In this document: in pieces, positions 11,906 through 23,735 of the stretch
How the letters are laid out: the number at the start of each line of letters is the position of its first letter
How positions within the stretch are numbered: the stretch's first letter is position 1
Assembly (NCBI GenBank): GCA_024345305.1
Contig: BRON01000006.1
Coordinates: forward strand, 682,001-746,000
Length of the DNA stretch: 64,000 bases
Direction of reading: 5' to 3'
Origin: Mrakia gelida
Lineage: Eukaryota; Basidiomycota; Tremellomycetes; Cystofilobasidiales; Mrakiaceae
Program-made: the position numbers and the translations under genes
The notes under the pieces: generated by a model
What the model saw: only the letters and a program-made list of their open reading frames with translations
The model's database searches: none
What the model was told of the DNA's origin: nothing

Positions 11906-13566
11906 ATGTCTGCCCCTCTAGTTCTCAAGTTCTCTCACTTGGTCAAGATGCCCGAACCTGAGAAGGCTCTCGGTCTATTGGAGAAGATCGCTTCCCTGGT
12001 GAGCTCGCACCTTCCCTTCCTTCCCTCCTCCCGTTCTGCTCCTCTCCTCTTCCCTCCTCGCAATTCTTTCACTCACGCTTAGGTCGCTTTCTCTCATGCA
12101 TCTGCCAGGTCAAACCTATCATGAAGAAACACTCCTGGACTCTCCCTTTGCTCTCCGAGGTAGATACTTCTTTCCGTTCCCCTCGCTCGCTTCCTTCGAG
12201 CTCACCACCTTCCCTCCTCCTCCCTCCCTCCCCTCCCTCCTTTCCCCCTCCCCCTCCACCCCCCAACCCCCCCAACCCACCCAACCCACCTCCTCCCGCC
12301 CTCCCATCCGCCCACGCAGTTCTTCCCCTCCAACTCCGGTCTCCTCGGAATGAACAAGAACGGTGGCGAACAGATCCTCATCCGCCTTCGACCTTCTCAC
12401 TCTCCCGACCGATTCCTCGACCTCGACGATCTCATAGGAACCATGCTTCACGAACTCACTCATAACGTTCATGGGCCTCATGATGACAAGTTTTATGCGT
12501 TCCTAAAGGGTTTGAATGAGGAGTATGATGGGTTGATTTCTGGGGGGTATAGTGGTTCGTCCCCTCGCTCGAGAGCTTCAGTTTGTGTTTCGCAGAGACG
12601 CGAGAGACCTGACCTCCTTCTCTCTCTCTATTGGATCTCTACCAGGCGAAGGGTTCCTCTCCAACGGAACTCGAGTTGGAGTTGGAGTGGCTCACGATCT
12701 ACCTCCTCATCTGGCGAAAGCGAAAGCTCTCGCTGCTGCTGAGGAGAGAGCGAAGAAGCAACGACTCATGGGACCGGGAGGAAAGATCGGAGGGGTCAGA
12801 GTCGTTGGGAAGACGCCTAGGGAGTTGGCTGCTGATGTGAGTTGTGCACTTTCTTGGTTCTCTGCGGGAGGTGTCGAGGGACGGGAATCGTGGAGGACGG
12901 CGCGCGCGACGACGCCGCGTCGTCTTTCCCCTCTTTTCTTTTCCTTTCCTTTCTTCCGACTGACTCGTTTCGCTTCTTTTTTTTCGCTTTGTTCAGGCCG
13001 CCGAACGAAGAATGCGGGACGACAAGACCTGTGGATCTTCTGGATCGGGAGGAGCGGCTGGAAGGAAGGAGCAAGAGGACGAAGAGGTTCGAAAAGCAGC
13101 GAGGGATGGAGTCGTCGATGTCGCTTTGCCCGACGAACAACAACAACAGCCTATCGATCTCGATCTGGAAGACGACCTCCTCGTACTCTCACCCCAACCC
13201 ACAGGACCCAAACCCAAACCCTCTTCCGCTTCCACCGCTTCCTCCTCTTCGTCCAAACCCATCCCCAAACCTCAACCCACCTCCTCTTCTTCTTCAATCC
13301 CTCTCAAAAGACCACCACCACGTCCCTCCCCATCCACGTCTTCCTCTCTCGCTCGTGCCCCACCCCCACCCCCACCTCCAGCCGATCAATGGTCCTGTCC
13401 AACCTGCACGTTCCACAACTCCCTCCTCCTCCCCACCTGCGAGATCTGCTCGACGAACCGACCGCCTCCGGAGGGGACGTGGGACTGCGAGAGGTGTGGG
13501 AGGAGAGGGAACGAGGAGGGGTTTTGGAGCTGTATGGGTTGTGGGGGGATCAAGTTGAGGAGCTGA
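11906..13566 (+). CDS. WSS1: Wss1-type DNA-protein crosslink metalloprotease
   Basis: SUMO-associated protease that degrades proteins crosslinked to DNA, related to SPRTN. Exon 1 encodes MSAPLVLKFSHLVKMPEPEK, exon 2 VKPIMKKHSWTLPLLSE, then FFPSNSGLLGMNKNGGEQIL. The WLM zinc-protease motif is MLHELTHNVHGPHDDKFYAF: two His plus catalytic Glu in HELTH, third His in HGPH. Next come a Gly-rich exon ending in AHDLPPHLAKAKAL and a basic helix. An acidic hydrophobic patch PIDLDLEDDLLVL is a plausible SUMO-interacting motif. After a Pro/Ser linker, two Cys4 RanBP2-like zinc fingers follow: WSCPTCTFHNSLLLPTCEIC, and a second with spaced Cys pairs at 13486-13560. The stop at 13566 follows the second finger directly. 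Intron 2 carries a very long C-rich tract (12220-12315). Confidence 0.93.
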
Positions 13567-13946
13567 TGGAGGAGGAGGAGGAGGGAGGTGGGGAGGGAAG
13601 AGGGGTTTGCGACGCGTTTATCTAGTCTATCCTTTCTTCAGCCCAGCTCCTTTCGTTCCTCGCGTAGCTCAGTATATTCGTCTGTCTCATTTCTCTGTAG
13701 TCTCATACTTCCTTCTTTTTCTCTCTCTCTCTCTCTCTCTCTCTTCACGATTTTCATGACCCGCCTCTCGCTCGCGTCGCGTCTCTCATCTCTTGTTCTC
13801 TCCTCCCCCCAAACCAACTCCAAGCCGACAGATAGAATCATGAGAGTCGTAAACAAAGAACAAGGATCGCCGGACGGTACACACCACCAAACAAGTCTAC
13901 AAACGAAAGCAAAGAAAACGAGCGCGACGCGATGCCTCGCTCGCAT
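13567..13946. other. Convergent 3' region between WSS1 and protein B
   Basis: Non-coding by inspection. It contains a CT dinucleotide run (13731-13744) and the converging 3' ends. Confidence 0.4.
13731..13744. repeat. CT dinucleotide microsatellite
   Basis: Seven consecutive CT units in the WSS1 3' region. Confidence 0.9.
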
Positions 13947-16900
13947 CTAAAACCCACCCATCCCCATCTCCTCCGCCGACCCTCCTCCTCCTCCTCCTCT
14001 TCTCCTCCCAACCATCCACTCCCCTCCCTCCGCCTTTCCCACTGCCTCTCCGCCCAACGAAATCCCTCCTCCCGCTCCCCTCCCAAATCCAGGCGCAATC
14101 CTCGCCGCCGCTGAGTTCCGTCGGAGCATATCCACCCTCCTCACCGCGTCGAACAGAGCCGAACTCCCTCCCACTGTCGCTACACGTCGAGGAGTCGCTG
14201 GGATGGGGTGGGAGGTGGAGGGGACGAGTCGAGGAACAGGAGGAGGGAGTTGCTGAGCGAACGAGAACGCGCTTCCGGTGGGGGTCTTTCGAGGTCTTGG
14301 GACGTAGGTTTTTGGAGGTGGTTGTTGGGTGATGGAGGTGAGAGGAGGAGAGTACGTTGGTTGGAGGCCGTAGAGTACGGTTGGCTGCGAGAGGGGGGAG
14401 AGAAGGGAGGGAGGGGAGGTCAGGGAAGAGTGGTTCGAAGAGAGGAATCGAACGAAGTGGTTAAGGCCGAACCTTGGGCACAGCAGCAGACAGACCCGGT
14501 CGTCTGAGGCCGAGACGACCCTTCGGTGTGATTGTTGTGGAAGGGAGGGTTGGTTTCTTGGCCAGGAACGACGGAGGAGGGGTTGAAGAGGTTGTTGGTG
14601 GAAGAGCAGGCGAAGTCGGTGTGGGTGGAGAGTTCTTCGGAGCCTGGAGGGACGAAGAGAGACGAAGGAAAAGGGACGGCGGTCAGTCAAGCTCGAGAAG
14701 AAAGCGAGGCGAAGAAGAAGAAAAGAGAGGACGAAGGACGAAGGACGAGAAGAAAGGACGAGGTAGGCGACTCACAGGAGTAGAAGCGGCGAAGTGAGCT
14801 GGTGCCTCGCGCGTCCACTCGGGGGAGACGACGATCTTCTTGGCAGAGAGGGCTGGTTTCTTGGCCAGGAACGACGGAGGAGAGGAAGGAGAGGTTGTTG
14901 AAGGAGAAGGTGAAGTTAACGTGGGTGACGAGGGCGTTGGAGTCTAAAGGAACGAAGGAGATGGAGGACGAGGGAACGGTGGTCAGTCACACTCGCGAAG
15001 GAACGAAAGACGACAGGAAAAAGACGAGATGGGAAGGCAACTCACAGGAGTAGAAGCGGCGATGTGAGCTGGTGCCTCGCGCGTCCATTCGGAGGAGACG
15101 ACGATCTTCTTCTGAACCAGAGGAGGTGGTGGTTTCGTCGCGCCGATGCGCTGCAAACGACGAGAGGAAAGGTAGATCGTCAGTCCTCGTCCCTCGAAGT
15201 GAAATTCTGCACTTGGAGGGAAAGTCGAAGCGACGTACAGGCAAAAGGGTCGGTAGCGAGAACAAAACCGGTCGCGTCGAGACCGAGGAAGGACGAGGGT
15301 CGAAGGAGGAAGCTTCCTGGGTAGAGAGCTACAATAGAGAGGCGGGGATGACGAAGATTAATTAGCGAAACGTTTCGATGCACGATCTGAAAGCGAACGA
15401 AAACGGAGAAGAGGAGCGAGAGACGCACCCCGTCGTCGTTCGTCTCGAGGTCCGTCGCGTTCCGCTCCTTGACCAGGAACGAAGGCACAGGTAGATCCTT
15501 TGGCAGCGAGACTATCGCAGGAGCCTTGACGACGAGCTAGCACCAACGGACAAAGTCAAACGCGAAGGTCAGCTCTTGACTTCCTCAACCCCAACCTCAG
15601 CCTCGAAACGACCGGTCGACTCACCTTCTTCTTCTCGCCTTTCTCTTTCTTCGCCTCTCCCATCCCGAACAACAGGGTCTCCTTCTTCATCTTTCGAGGA
15701 CCGACGAAAGGGCTCTTGATGAGGAAGGAAGGAGGAGGTGGTGGTGAAGATGAAGTCGAAGCGACAGCGACGCGATCCTTCTTTCCCGTCTTCGTCTTCG
15801 TCGAAGGTCGAGTGAGGAGCGACGGTTCAGAACTCCTAACGAGGGGAGTAGTCTTCGCAGCCGCGGTAGTTGAGCTCGTCTGTTCCGAAAGCAACGAGAG
15901 ACGTGACGCAAACGACGAGGAGGAGGAGGAATCAGCGACTTGACTCGACTCGACGAAACAACGCAAACTGAAACCAGCGACTCGAAGAGCTCGCAAAAAC
16001 TCACCTTCATCTCAACCTGAACCTTCCCAGCGTCCCACATCGTTTCCTTCCACTCCTTTAGACTCAGACTCAGCGCTGGTGCCTTCCCATCCTTCTCGCC
16101 CTTCCCACTCGCACTTGCACCCAGCGCGTCCCTCCTCGTCTTCGTCCCACCCAACCCCCTCTCCAACTCCAGCCCCGAACCCGAAGCGAGCAGCAAAGGT
16201 GCAGCGAATCGATCCTTCGGTCCCATCGCTAGCGAAGCAGGAGGAGGAGGAAGAGCGATTCCGTTCCTCTTCGCGGTGCTCGTTGACAACGACGACGAGG
16301 TCTTGAGCTTGAGCTTGGGTTCTGCTCCGACTTCGACTCCAACTCCCTCTCCGGCCGAGAGACGCTCCATCTGGTCGATGAGGTTCTTGGAAGGCTTGTT
16401 GAAGAGGAAGAGTGGTTTGCGAGGTAGTTTGGACGGCCGAGGAGTGGGGAGGGAGGAGGAGGAAGCCGAAGTGGCGAGGATCTTCTTGGTGGTGGTGGTA
16501 GACTTCTTGACAAGAAGGGTAGATCGTTTCGTCCAGTTGATTGAAGGGCCAGGAGGAAGACGACGACGAGGAGACGAGAGTGATCCGAACTCGGGAGGAG
16601 GAGGCTGACTGAACGGGTTCGTCTCGAGCGAGGTCGGTGGTGGTGCTGGGGGAGGGATGGCGAGACGGGACCGAGGGTTCGAGAATCGACCGGTGGCGTT
16701 CGAAGGAGCGATAAGGAATCCTGGGATGGGGATGGATCGACGAGGAGGAGGAGGTGTTGGACGCGCGTTGATTTGACGAGCGTGGCTTCCGTTGCCTTGG
16801 GAGGGTAGGAGGGAGTACTGCTGAGAGGGTGGTAGAGCTCGCATCCAATTGGGGAGGGAAGGATATCCTTTTGGCCTTAGAGGGGGGCGGGAAGGAGGGC

Positions 16901-19330
16901 CGTTCGGCTTAGAGGGAGAGGCGAGGAACGGTGTGAGGGAACGTTGAGGAGGAGGTGGTTGGATTTTGTCCTTGGGGTTTGAAGGAAACTTGGTGAGGAA
17001 GGAGGGAGAAGGACGTATGTGAGGAGCTCGATCCCGACCGTGGAGGGTCGTCGAAGGAGCTGGGGTTGTCGACCGTCGCGTCGTCGCGTATCGTTCCGAT
17101 CCAACCGCGTTCCCTCCCCTGTAGGTCCCTCGTTTCTTCAACGAGCTACTCCCCACCAGCTTCCCTAAATCGACTCCTTGGAACGCCGTCGCCAGACCGT
17201 CCGCCACCGCACTCGTCCCCCTCCTCAACCTCAACGTCTTGACCTCCTGTCCGTTGATCACCTGCGTCTTGACGTGCCTTGGGAATGGAGAGGCGAGCGA
17301 GAGTGACGAAGGAGGAGGTGGCGTCGAGCCGAAGGGAGAGTTCCACAGCGGTGGTGGTAGGACTGGAGCCAACCGAGGACTGGCGAGAGATCGTCGTTGA
17401 CGTTGATTCTTGAAACCGAAGCCCAAACGTCCGTCGCTCAACCTCCTGCTCTCCACCCAGAGTTGTTCGACCGTCGGTTTCTTCGGCTTCGGCGCCTTCG
17501 CCTTCGTCGGCGAGGGTGCAAGTTCCTTCTTTCCGGGATGAGTGAGGAAAAGAGGTGGTGAGAGGGAGGGAGGAGGAGGGATTGCTGAGGCGGGAGGAAT
17601 GGAGAGGGTAGCTCGAGACGCCCACAGTTCCTCAATCGTAAGCGGTCGCGCCCTCTTCTTCTGCTTCGCCTTCTCCGGCGAAGACTTCTTCGGTCCTGAC
17701 CGAGTGAGAAGGAGCGGTGGGGGACGGAGAGGAGGAGGTGCTGGAGCTGCTGAGACGGGAGGGATGGCGAAGGAGGGTTGACGTTTTGAACGAACGGGAG
17801 GAGGTGGTGCTGATTTCGAGGGAGATCCGACCTTTCCGACCTTCCACGAGTGAAACGGATACTGAGTTGTTGAGGTGGGTTGAGGGAAGAGGAACGAGGG
17901 CGAGGGAGGGAGGTTGAATCGAGAGGAACGGCTTGATGGTGGATTGGGGACGCGACGAGACGATGTTGATGCGAGGGAATGGACGGAGAGTTGTTTCCAG
18001 CGCTTGGCCTGTAGAACGAGACAATAAAAGTGTCGAGTCAGCTAAACGAGCTGGTATAGACCCTCAAAAGAAAGAAAAGAAAGACGCGACGAACCGAAGA
18101 CGAGCTCGAGACTTCAACAAAGAGTGGTTTGAGGATCCTCGACGACGGCGATGCTTGAACCTGAATCGAGAATCGAGCGAACGAGGAGCGCAAGTTAGTT
18201 CCAACCTCTTCGTCTCGTAGGAAAGAGGGGTCGCTGAAGACATACCGAGCTCCTCGTCTTCGTCTTCTTCACCGTCCCAACCTTCCCCTCCAAACCTCCT
18301 CCTCCTCCTCCAACCTCAGAAACCTCCCCTGCTCTTCTCCTCGTCAGAGACACCAAGTCCAACGAAGGAATCGTCCTGAAAGGTGACGTTTGATTCAAAA
18401 ACCCAGGAGGTGGAGGTGGAGGAGGAGGAAGAGAAGTCGATGATGAGGAGGGCTGTTGAAGGGAGATGGGCTGTCAAAGCGAGTGGGGACGCGAAGGTCA
18501 GCTCTAGGTCTCTCGCTCGGACGTAAGTGTATACATGTAAGGATCAGACGAGAAAAAACGAAAAGAGCTCACTCGTTCGTTGGCGTGGGGATGAATGGAA
18601 AGCGACTTCAACGAGGTCGATGAGCTCGTTCCCTTCTTGTTCGTCGTCTTCTTCGCCTTCTCTCCTCCCTCCGCCTTGACTCCCTTCGAACCCAGCTCCT
18701 TCTCTCCTTCTCCCGCAGAAATGAAGGTAGGTCCTAGAACCTGAGGGATGCTCGGTAAGGCTGTGAGGTAGGAAGGTCTCGAGGGTGGAGGGCGAGAGAG
18801 TCGAGGAGGGTCAACGTCCGTTGAAGGCTGAGATGCGGAGAGGGATGGCGAGGACGGTGGTGGTGGTGGTGGGTGGGCTGCTGGGAGTGAGGATGAGGGT
18901 GTCTGGATGATGAGAAGAGGAGAGAGAAGAGATGGGAAGAGAAGGTGAGATGGATGAGGGAGGGAAGGAAGGTGGGGAGGGGAGGAGGGGGGAGGAGGGG
19001 AAGAAGCGGGGCGAGAGATGGAGGTCAGCGATGAGATGGAGAATGCTTCCGTTCCTTCTATACATCCTGGAATCCTATAGAGCAACTCACCTTGAAGTGT
19101 TTGAGCTTCTTCTCCCTCTGTTTCATTCCGCCCGTAAAAGCTGGTCTGAGGACGACGAGGGGGAGGGAAGGAGAGGGAGAGGGAGAGGGAGGAGAAGCAG
19201 GACCGAGGTCGACCTCCGCGAGGGAGGAGGAAGATTGAACGAGAGACCGACGGAGAGCGTAAGGGTAGGTTCTCGCTCCTCGGGGATGGGGAGGTAGCCG
19301 AGAGAGGGAGATCAGTCGAGAAGACGACAT
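13947..19330 (-). CDS. Large proline-rich unknown protein B with repeated P-x-S/A-F-L motifs
   Basis: No recognised family. The start at 19330 gives MSSSRLISLSRLPPHPRGA, and the stop is at 13947. Exons are separated by canonical introns with CTGAC branch sites. The sequence is mostly Pro/Ser/Lys-rich and probably disordered. Motif copies in N-to-C order are GFLNQT (about 18400), SFLFPQ (about 17900), LLLTRS (about 17700), LFLTHP (about 17545), SFLTKF (about 17000), GFLIAP (about 16715), SFLIKS (about 15720), SFLVKE (about 15475), SFLAKK (about 14865) and SFLAKK (about 14560). A second repeated element, Thr-Ile/Val-Glu-Glu/Gln-Leu-Trp, appears twice (near 17620 and 17470). Exons at 14.8 and 15.1 kb encode near-identical KKIVVS(P/S)EWTREAPAH. 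The C-terminus is Gly-rich. It converges on WSS1 and faces protein A, with which it shares the motif. Confidence 0.72.
14551..15120 (-). repeat. Tandem exon-intron duplication inside protein B
   Basis: Two adjacent units of about 270-303 bases, the first starting near 14551 and the second near 14854. Both carry the same block coding for SFLAKKP, a similar intron with a GGTCAGTCA branch-site region, and the block CTCACAGGAGTAGAAGCGGC (14771 and 15041) leading into the KKIVVS-EWTREAPAH exon. Offsets of 303 and 270 at the two ends show small indels since duplication. Confidence 0.85.
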
Positions 19331-20150
19331 GGTTGGTGGCAGGGAAGAGGGAGAAGAGGGAAGAGAAGAGACGGAGGGGTCGAAGCGACGGAGAAGAGCC
19401 GAAGGGTGGAGAGAGAGACAGGTTGCCTGGCGATCTCTCGATTTTTGCCCTGGAAAATCTTCACCAGGGCAGGAGCTAGGCTTGTGCATCTCTCATCAAC
19501 CGTTCCAGAGTTTTGATCTCCGAAAAGTACAGTGAAGATCCTTTCCAAGCTCTAGCGTTCGCCTCCCCCCCCCCCTCTTCCCGCTCTCCCGGCACCCCTT
19601 CGTTCTTCAGCGAATCTGCATCAAAGCTCAAAGCTCGACGCCATCGATCCTTTCTGTGCTACCCTTGAGAGATCGAAAAGGCTTCGCAGTCCCTCCCTTG
19701 TGGAAGCAGCGTGAGTCGAGACGTCGAGTCGCGTCCATTTTCTCTCCACCCCCCCGACCCAGCTGACCTCCGATCTTTTCTCCCATCTTCGACTACAGAC
19801 CTTGCCACTGAAGCCATCTATGCTGCTGGAAAAAGTTCAAGCTCTCTCCCGTTTGCAGGGGAGTCGAAGAGGAGAGCGTCTCAAAAGAAGGACACTAGAG
19901 GACGAGAACGAGATCGTAGACATTTCGAGTCTGCGTTTTGAGCAGTCGATTCGGACCAACTGATACAGATGAGGAGAGCGAGGTGATAACCAGCATATTC
20001 GCACTGTTTGGGAGGTTGTGAGGGTTGCCAGGGAAGCGAGCGAATCGAGGAGCGTCGAGTTCTGGAAATCTCGGTGAGCTCTGCTCTCCCTTCCCCTCCT
20101 TCCCCCTCCAACCATCGCCTACACACTCCTGCTCATCGACACCTTCAAGG
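19331..20150. promoter_or_regulatory. Divergent upstream region of protein B and FMP25
   Basis: This 820-base gap separates two divergent starts. It holds a 10-base C run at 19566-19575 and several CCTCCC stretches just upstream of 20151. No open frame here looks like a gene. Leader introns are possible but not demonstrable. Confidence 0.4.
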
Positions 20151-22960
20151 ATGAGACCTCCCACCACCCGCCTCTCCATCTCCACTCTCACTCGGCGAAT
20201 CTCCAGTCGGCCGATCTCGTCGTCGTCTCGTCCCTACAGCTCCCCTTCCTCCTCCTCCTCGCCTTTGAGCTCGAGCTCCTCCTTCCTCCCAGCTTCAGTC
20301 GCTCTCGCTACCATCGTCGTCGCAGGAGGAGCGATATGGTTCTCGAGACTGGATCAGGTCGCTCATGCCGAGGAGGTCTCCGGTGTCTCCAGGGTTGCCC
20401 CTGCTGGAGTGAGGAAGAAAGGGACAGGAGGGGATCAAGATATCGAGCCGGATCGATTGACCTTGGGACCAAAGAGACACGACGATCTAGAGACTTTCTC
20501 TTGGGGATCAAACTCGTCAGTTCTACTTCTCTATGCCCTTCCAGCTTCGGGAGGTCGAAACTGACGAACTTCTCTGTTCTGATGTTGGTAGAAACCTCAC
20601 GATCTCCCCTTCAACACCCTCCCTCCCTCTCGTCAAGACTCCTCGAAGCTTCCCAGCTCTTACAGGACCAGGAGTCGCTCTTAGGGACGTCGTTCTGGCT
20701 CAGTACTATGGAGCCGCCGTCGATGGAAGAGGGGATGTATACATGTGGGGGAAGGATATCGTCGATGGAGAGCAGGAGAAGGACGGACTGAAGAGGTGTC
20801 TCGTTGGACTCGTTAATCCCTTGCTCCCCTCGCTCTCTCTCTTCTTCTTAGTATCCTGAGCTGATCGAAACCCTCTCTTCGTTGTTTCACAGGATATCAC
20901 CCACCTCGCCTCCACGAAATCCAAACTCTTCGCTCTCTCCTCCTCGGGAAACGTCTACGTTCTCCCCACAACCTCAACCCTTCAACTCCCTCCTCACCTC
21001 GTCTCCTCTCCTCCCTCTCCCTCTCAACTTCCTCTCACTCCTCGCTACTCCCTCCTCCAACACATCGACTTCCTCCACCTTTTCACCTCTCGAGCTCCCT
21101 CCCAACAGGTCGTCGACTTCGTTCGTCTCGATTTCTGCACGGAGAAGAAGCTCGGGCTGAATTGGGGAGAGAAGGTCGTTCAGATCAGTGCTGGACGAGA
21201 CCATCTCCTCGCTGTGACGAACAAGGGAAGGACTCTCGGACACGCTGTTTCGGAGGCGGCGAACTCAAATAAGCAGCTGGTGGATCTGGAGGAGATCGTA
21301 CTGCCGAGACCGACGACGGTGGACAGGGAGAAGGAGAAGAATGAGAGGTTCGCTTTGATGTACGTTCATTGCTCATCGCTCTCTGCTTCGACCTCATTTC
21401 ATTCCTCGCGCAGACGCTGACATTCTCTTCCTCTCGTTCCCGCCTCACTTTGTTTCCAGCTCCCTCTTCATGCCCGACTACAAGAAGGCCGTCAAGTTCA
21501 AGGTCACGAAGACCGTCGATCCGTACCTCAAGCAGTTCCTGCCGAAGGAGGAGGAGGAAGAAGCCCCCGTCGCAGGTAAAGACACGATGGTATACATCCA
21601 GACCAAGCGAGGACTGAAGCCCGAGGAGGATATCCGATGGAGCACGACGCTGTACGAGGTAGGTTTCGAGTTTTGCTTCGACGCGTCCTGTTCGAACCAG
21701 CAGCGACTCGAAGCCCGACTGACTTCGCTTCTGCTTCTCTGTCTCTCGTTCTTGTTTCGAACTCAGATCCCGATTCTTGAAGGAGTCAAGGTCGATCAGG
21801 TCGCTGCTGGAGAGAGGAGCTCTTTCGCCCGAGTGAAAGGACGCGTCGTTGGATGGGGAGCGAACGAATACGGGTAAGTTCCTCCTGACTCCCCCGTTTT
21901 CTCATTCTCAATCGTGAACTAACACGCTATCTGTCTCTTCCTCGATCACTCCAGCCAAGTCGGTCTCGGAGCCGGATTCACCATCGACAACGTTCACGTC
22001 CCAACCGAAGTCGTCCTCTCGAGAGCTCAAGGCTACAACGGATCTCACACCATCAAATGTCTCGATGTCACCTCGAGCGGAAACACTACCTTCTTCACCG
22101 TCCAGCGAACTGCTCTGTGAGTTTCGCATCTGGCTCCGCTCGTTCGCTTCTCTTCCCTTTCTCGCTCGTCGCTGAGCCCACATTCCTCGTTGTCTTCTCC
22201 TCCCTCGCAGCGACAACACCATGCCCTACATCGACCTCCTCGCCTGTGGACACGGAACCTTCGGAGCTCTCGGGAACGGTCTCTGGTCTCAGGTCAGCGG
22301 GAATGCCGTTCGAGTCAAGACCGTCAGTGGTTTGATGGAGTGTGAGTTTTGACTTTCGCTTTTCCCTCTCGTCCCTTTGGTCGCTGATCTCAAACCGACC
22401 ACCCTCGCTTCTACGCAGACTCCGAGAAGGAGAAGAAACAAGTCCCTCTTGGAATTCACTACGTCTCAGCTTCTCCCACTGGATCCGTCGCAGCCGTTCT
22501 CGACACCACTCCTCTCGCCACGAAGGACGGCGCGTTCGTTTACGGTCGAGACGTGATGGTCTGGGGGTCGAACAGTTCGTCATATCTCTCTCCATTTTGC
22601 ACTCCTTTCTCCGTCCCTCCCTCTCTTCCTCTTTCTTCCTCGCATCTTAACCTCCCTCCTTCTTCTTCTCTCCCACCAGTGGACTCCCAACTCGGAAACG
22701 GTCGACGCTCCAATCTTCCCGTTCCCCAACATCTCCCTCCCCTCCCTTCCCTCTCCTCTCCCCTCCCCGTCCTCACAACCAAGGAATCAACCATCTCAAG
22801 CGGAGTCTCCTCTCCCATGCCTCATCATCGACTCCAGCTCGCCGAGGCCGTCGTGGAACTGAGGGATCTGCAGGGGAGGAAGGTGAAGGGGAAGCAGAGT
22901 GTCGAGCAGGTTTGTAGCTTCGGGTACGGAGGAGGAGTGGTTTATTGGAAGGTCGTGTGA
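20151..22960 (+). CDS. FMP25: Fmp25-like mitochondrial RCC1-fold protein
   Basis: Yeast Fmp25 is an inner-membrane RCC1-repeat protein needed for assembly of respiratory complex III. The N-terminus from 20151 (MRPPTTRLSISTLTRRISS) is Arg/Ser-rich without acids, a typical mitochondrial presequence. One hydrophobic segment follows (SVALATIVVAGGAIWF, about residues 45-60), then the RCC1-type blades: FSWGSN, GDVYMWGKD, KLFALSSSGNVYVLP, VVQISAGRDHLLAVTNKG, VDQVAAGERSSFARV followed by VVGWGANEYG, LLACGHGTFGALGNGLWSQV, MVWGSN and VCSFGYGGGVVYWKVV at the C-terminus. About ten exons, all joined by short introns. The stop is at 22960. The unusually divergent blades match the family rather than RCC1 itself. 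Confidence 0.88.
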
Positions 22961-23735
22961 GAAGTACCTTTTCGCTCGGGCTTGTGTAGTGTACGATACG
23001 ATACGTCAGGCTGAGGAGATCTATCTTTCTCGCTTGATGTTTTTCTTTGGCTTTCGAGTCGCGTCGTTCTCGTTCTCCGGTTCTTTTTGTTTTGGTTTCT
23101 CTCGTTTTGTTTTGCTGTGTGTTTTAACGATAATACGCCTCACCGATCACAACACGACGGGAGTGAAAGCCATACTGAGCATGTTGTAGTTATAGCTAGA
23201 AGAGACGTACAGACGAAAGGGAGAGCGCGCGACTGACTGTCGAGGGCTGCGGAACGACTGGAAAGAGAGCATCGAAGACCTACCGGTTCAGAACTAGACT
23301 GTCGTTTCTCCCCGAAAGGAGGAGAGCCAGATACATGCAGACGACGCCGGAAGACCTGAGAGGGATGGCGAGGGCACTTTTGAGAAACGAAACAAACGCA
23401 AAACTGAAGCGAGGGCACGTCCTTCGGTCGGTCCGCTCCCTCGTCCTCTTTCCCACTTCTTTACGGAGCACCAAATGAAAGCAGGCATTCGTAGCCGAAT
23501 ATAGAAGGCTAGACTAGGCTAAAAATAAGGGAAGAAATCGAGGAGGAGGGGGGACGCGCGAAAGAGCCAAAAGGATGAACAAGAAAAGAGAGAATCGAAG
23601 CGAATGTAGTGTAGACCAGTGTAGACGAGAGAGAGAGAGGAGCGCGCGTCGTGGTAAGAAAAATAAGAGAGGAGGAGAGAGGAGAGGTGGAGAACAACGA
23701 AGAACCGAAACAAGGAGAGAACGAAGACGAGAACT
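22961..23735. other. Convergent 3' region between FMP25 and CDC20
   Basis: About 775 bases with no protein-like frame. T-rich tracts near 23038-23125 fit a plus-strand 3' UTR, and A/G-rich sequence near 23520-23720 fits a minus-strand 3' UTR. Confidence 0.4.

Noticed and set aside
12220..12320. C-rich stretch in WSS1 as a coding proline run
   Set aside because: The flanking exons (LPLLSE and FFPSNSG) join in frame only if this stretch is removed as an intron.
15687..15943. Plus-strand open frames inside protein B
   Set aside because: They are antisense shadows of the Pro/Lys-rich exon and carry no start context or splice continuation.
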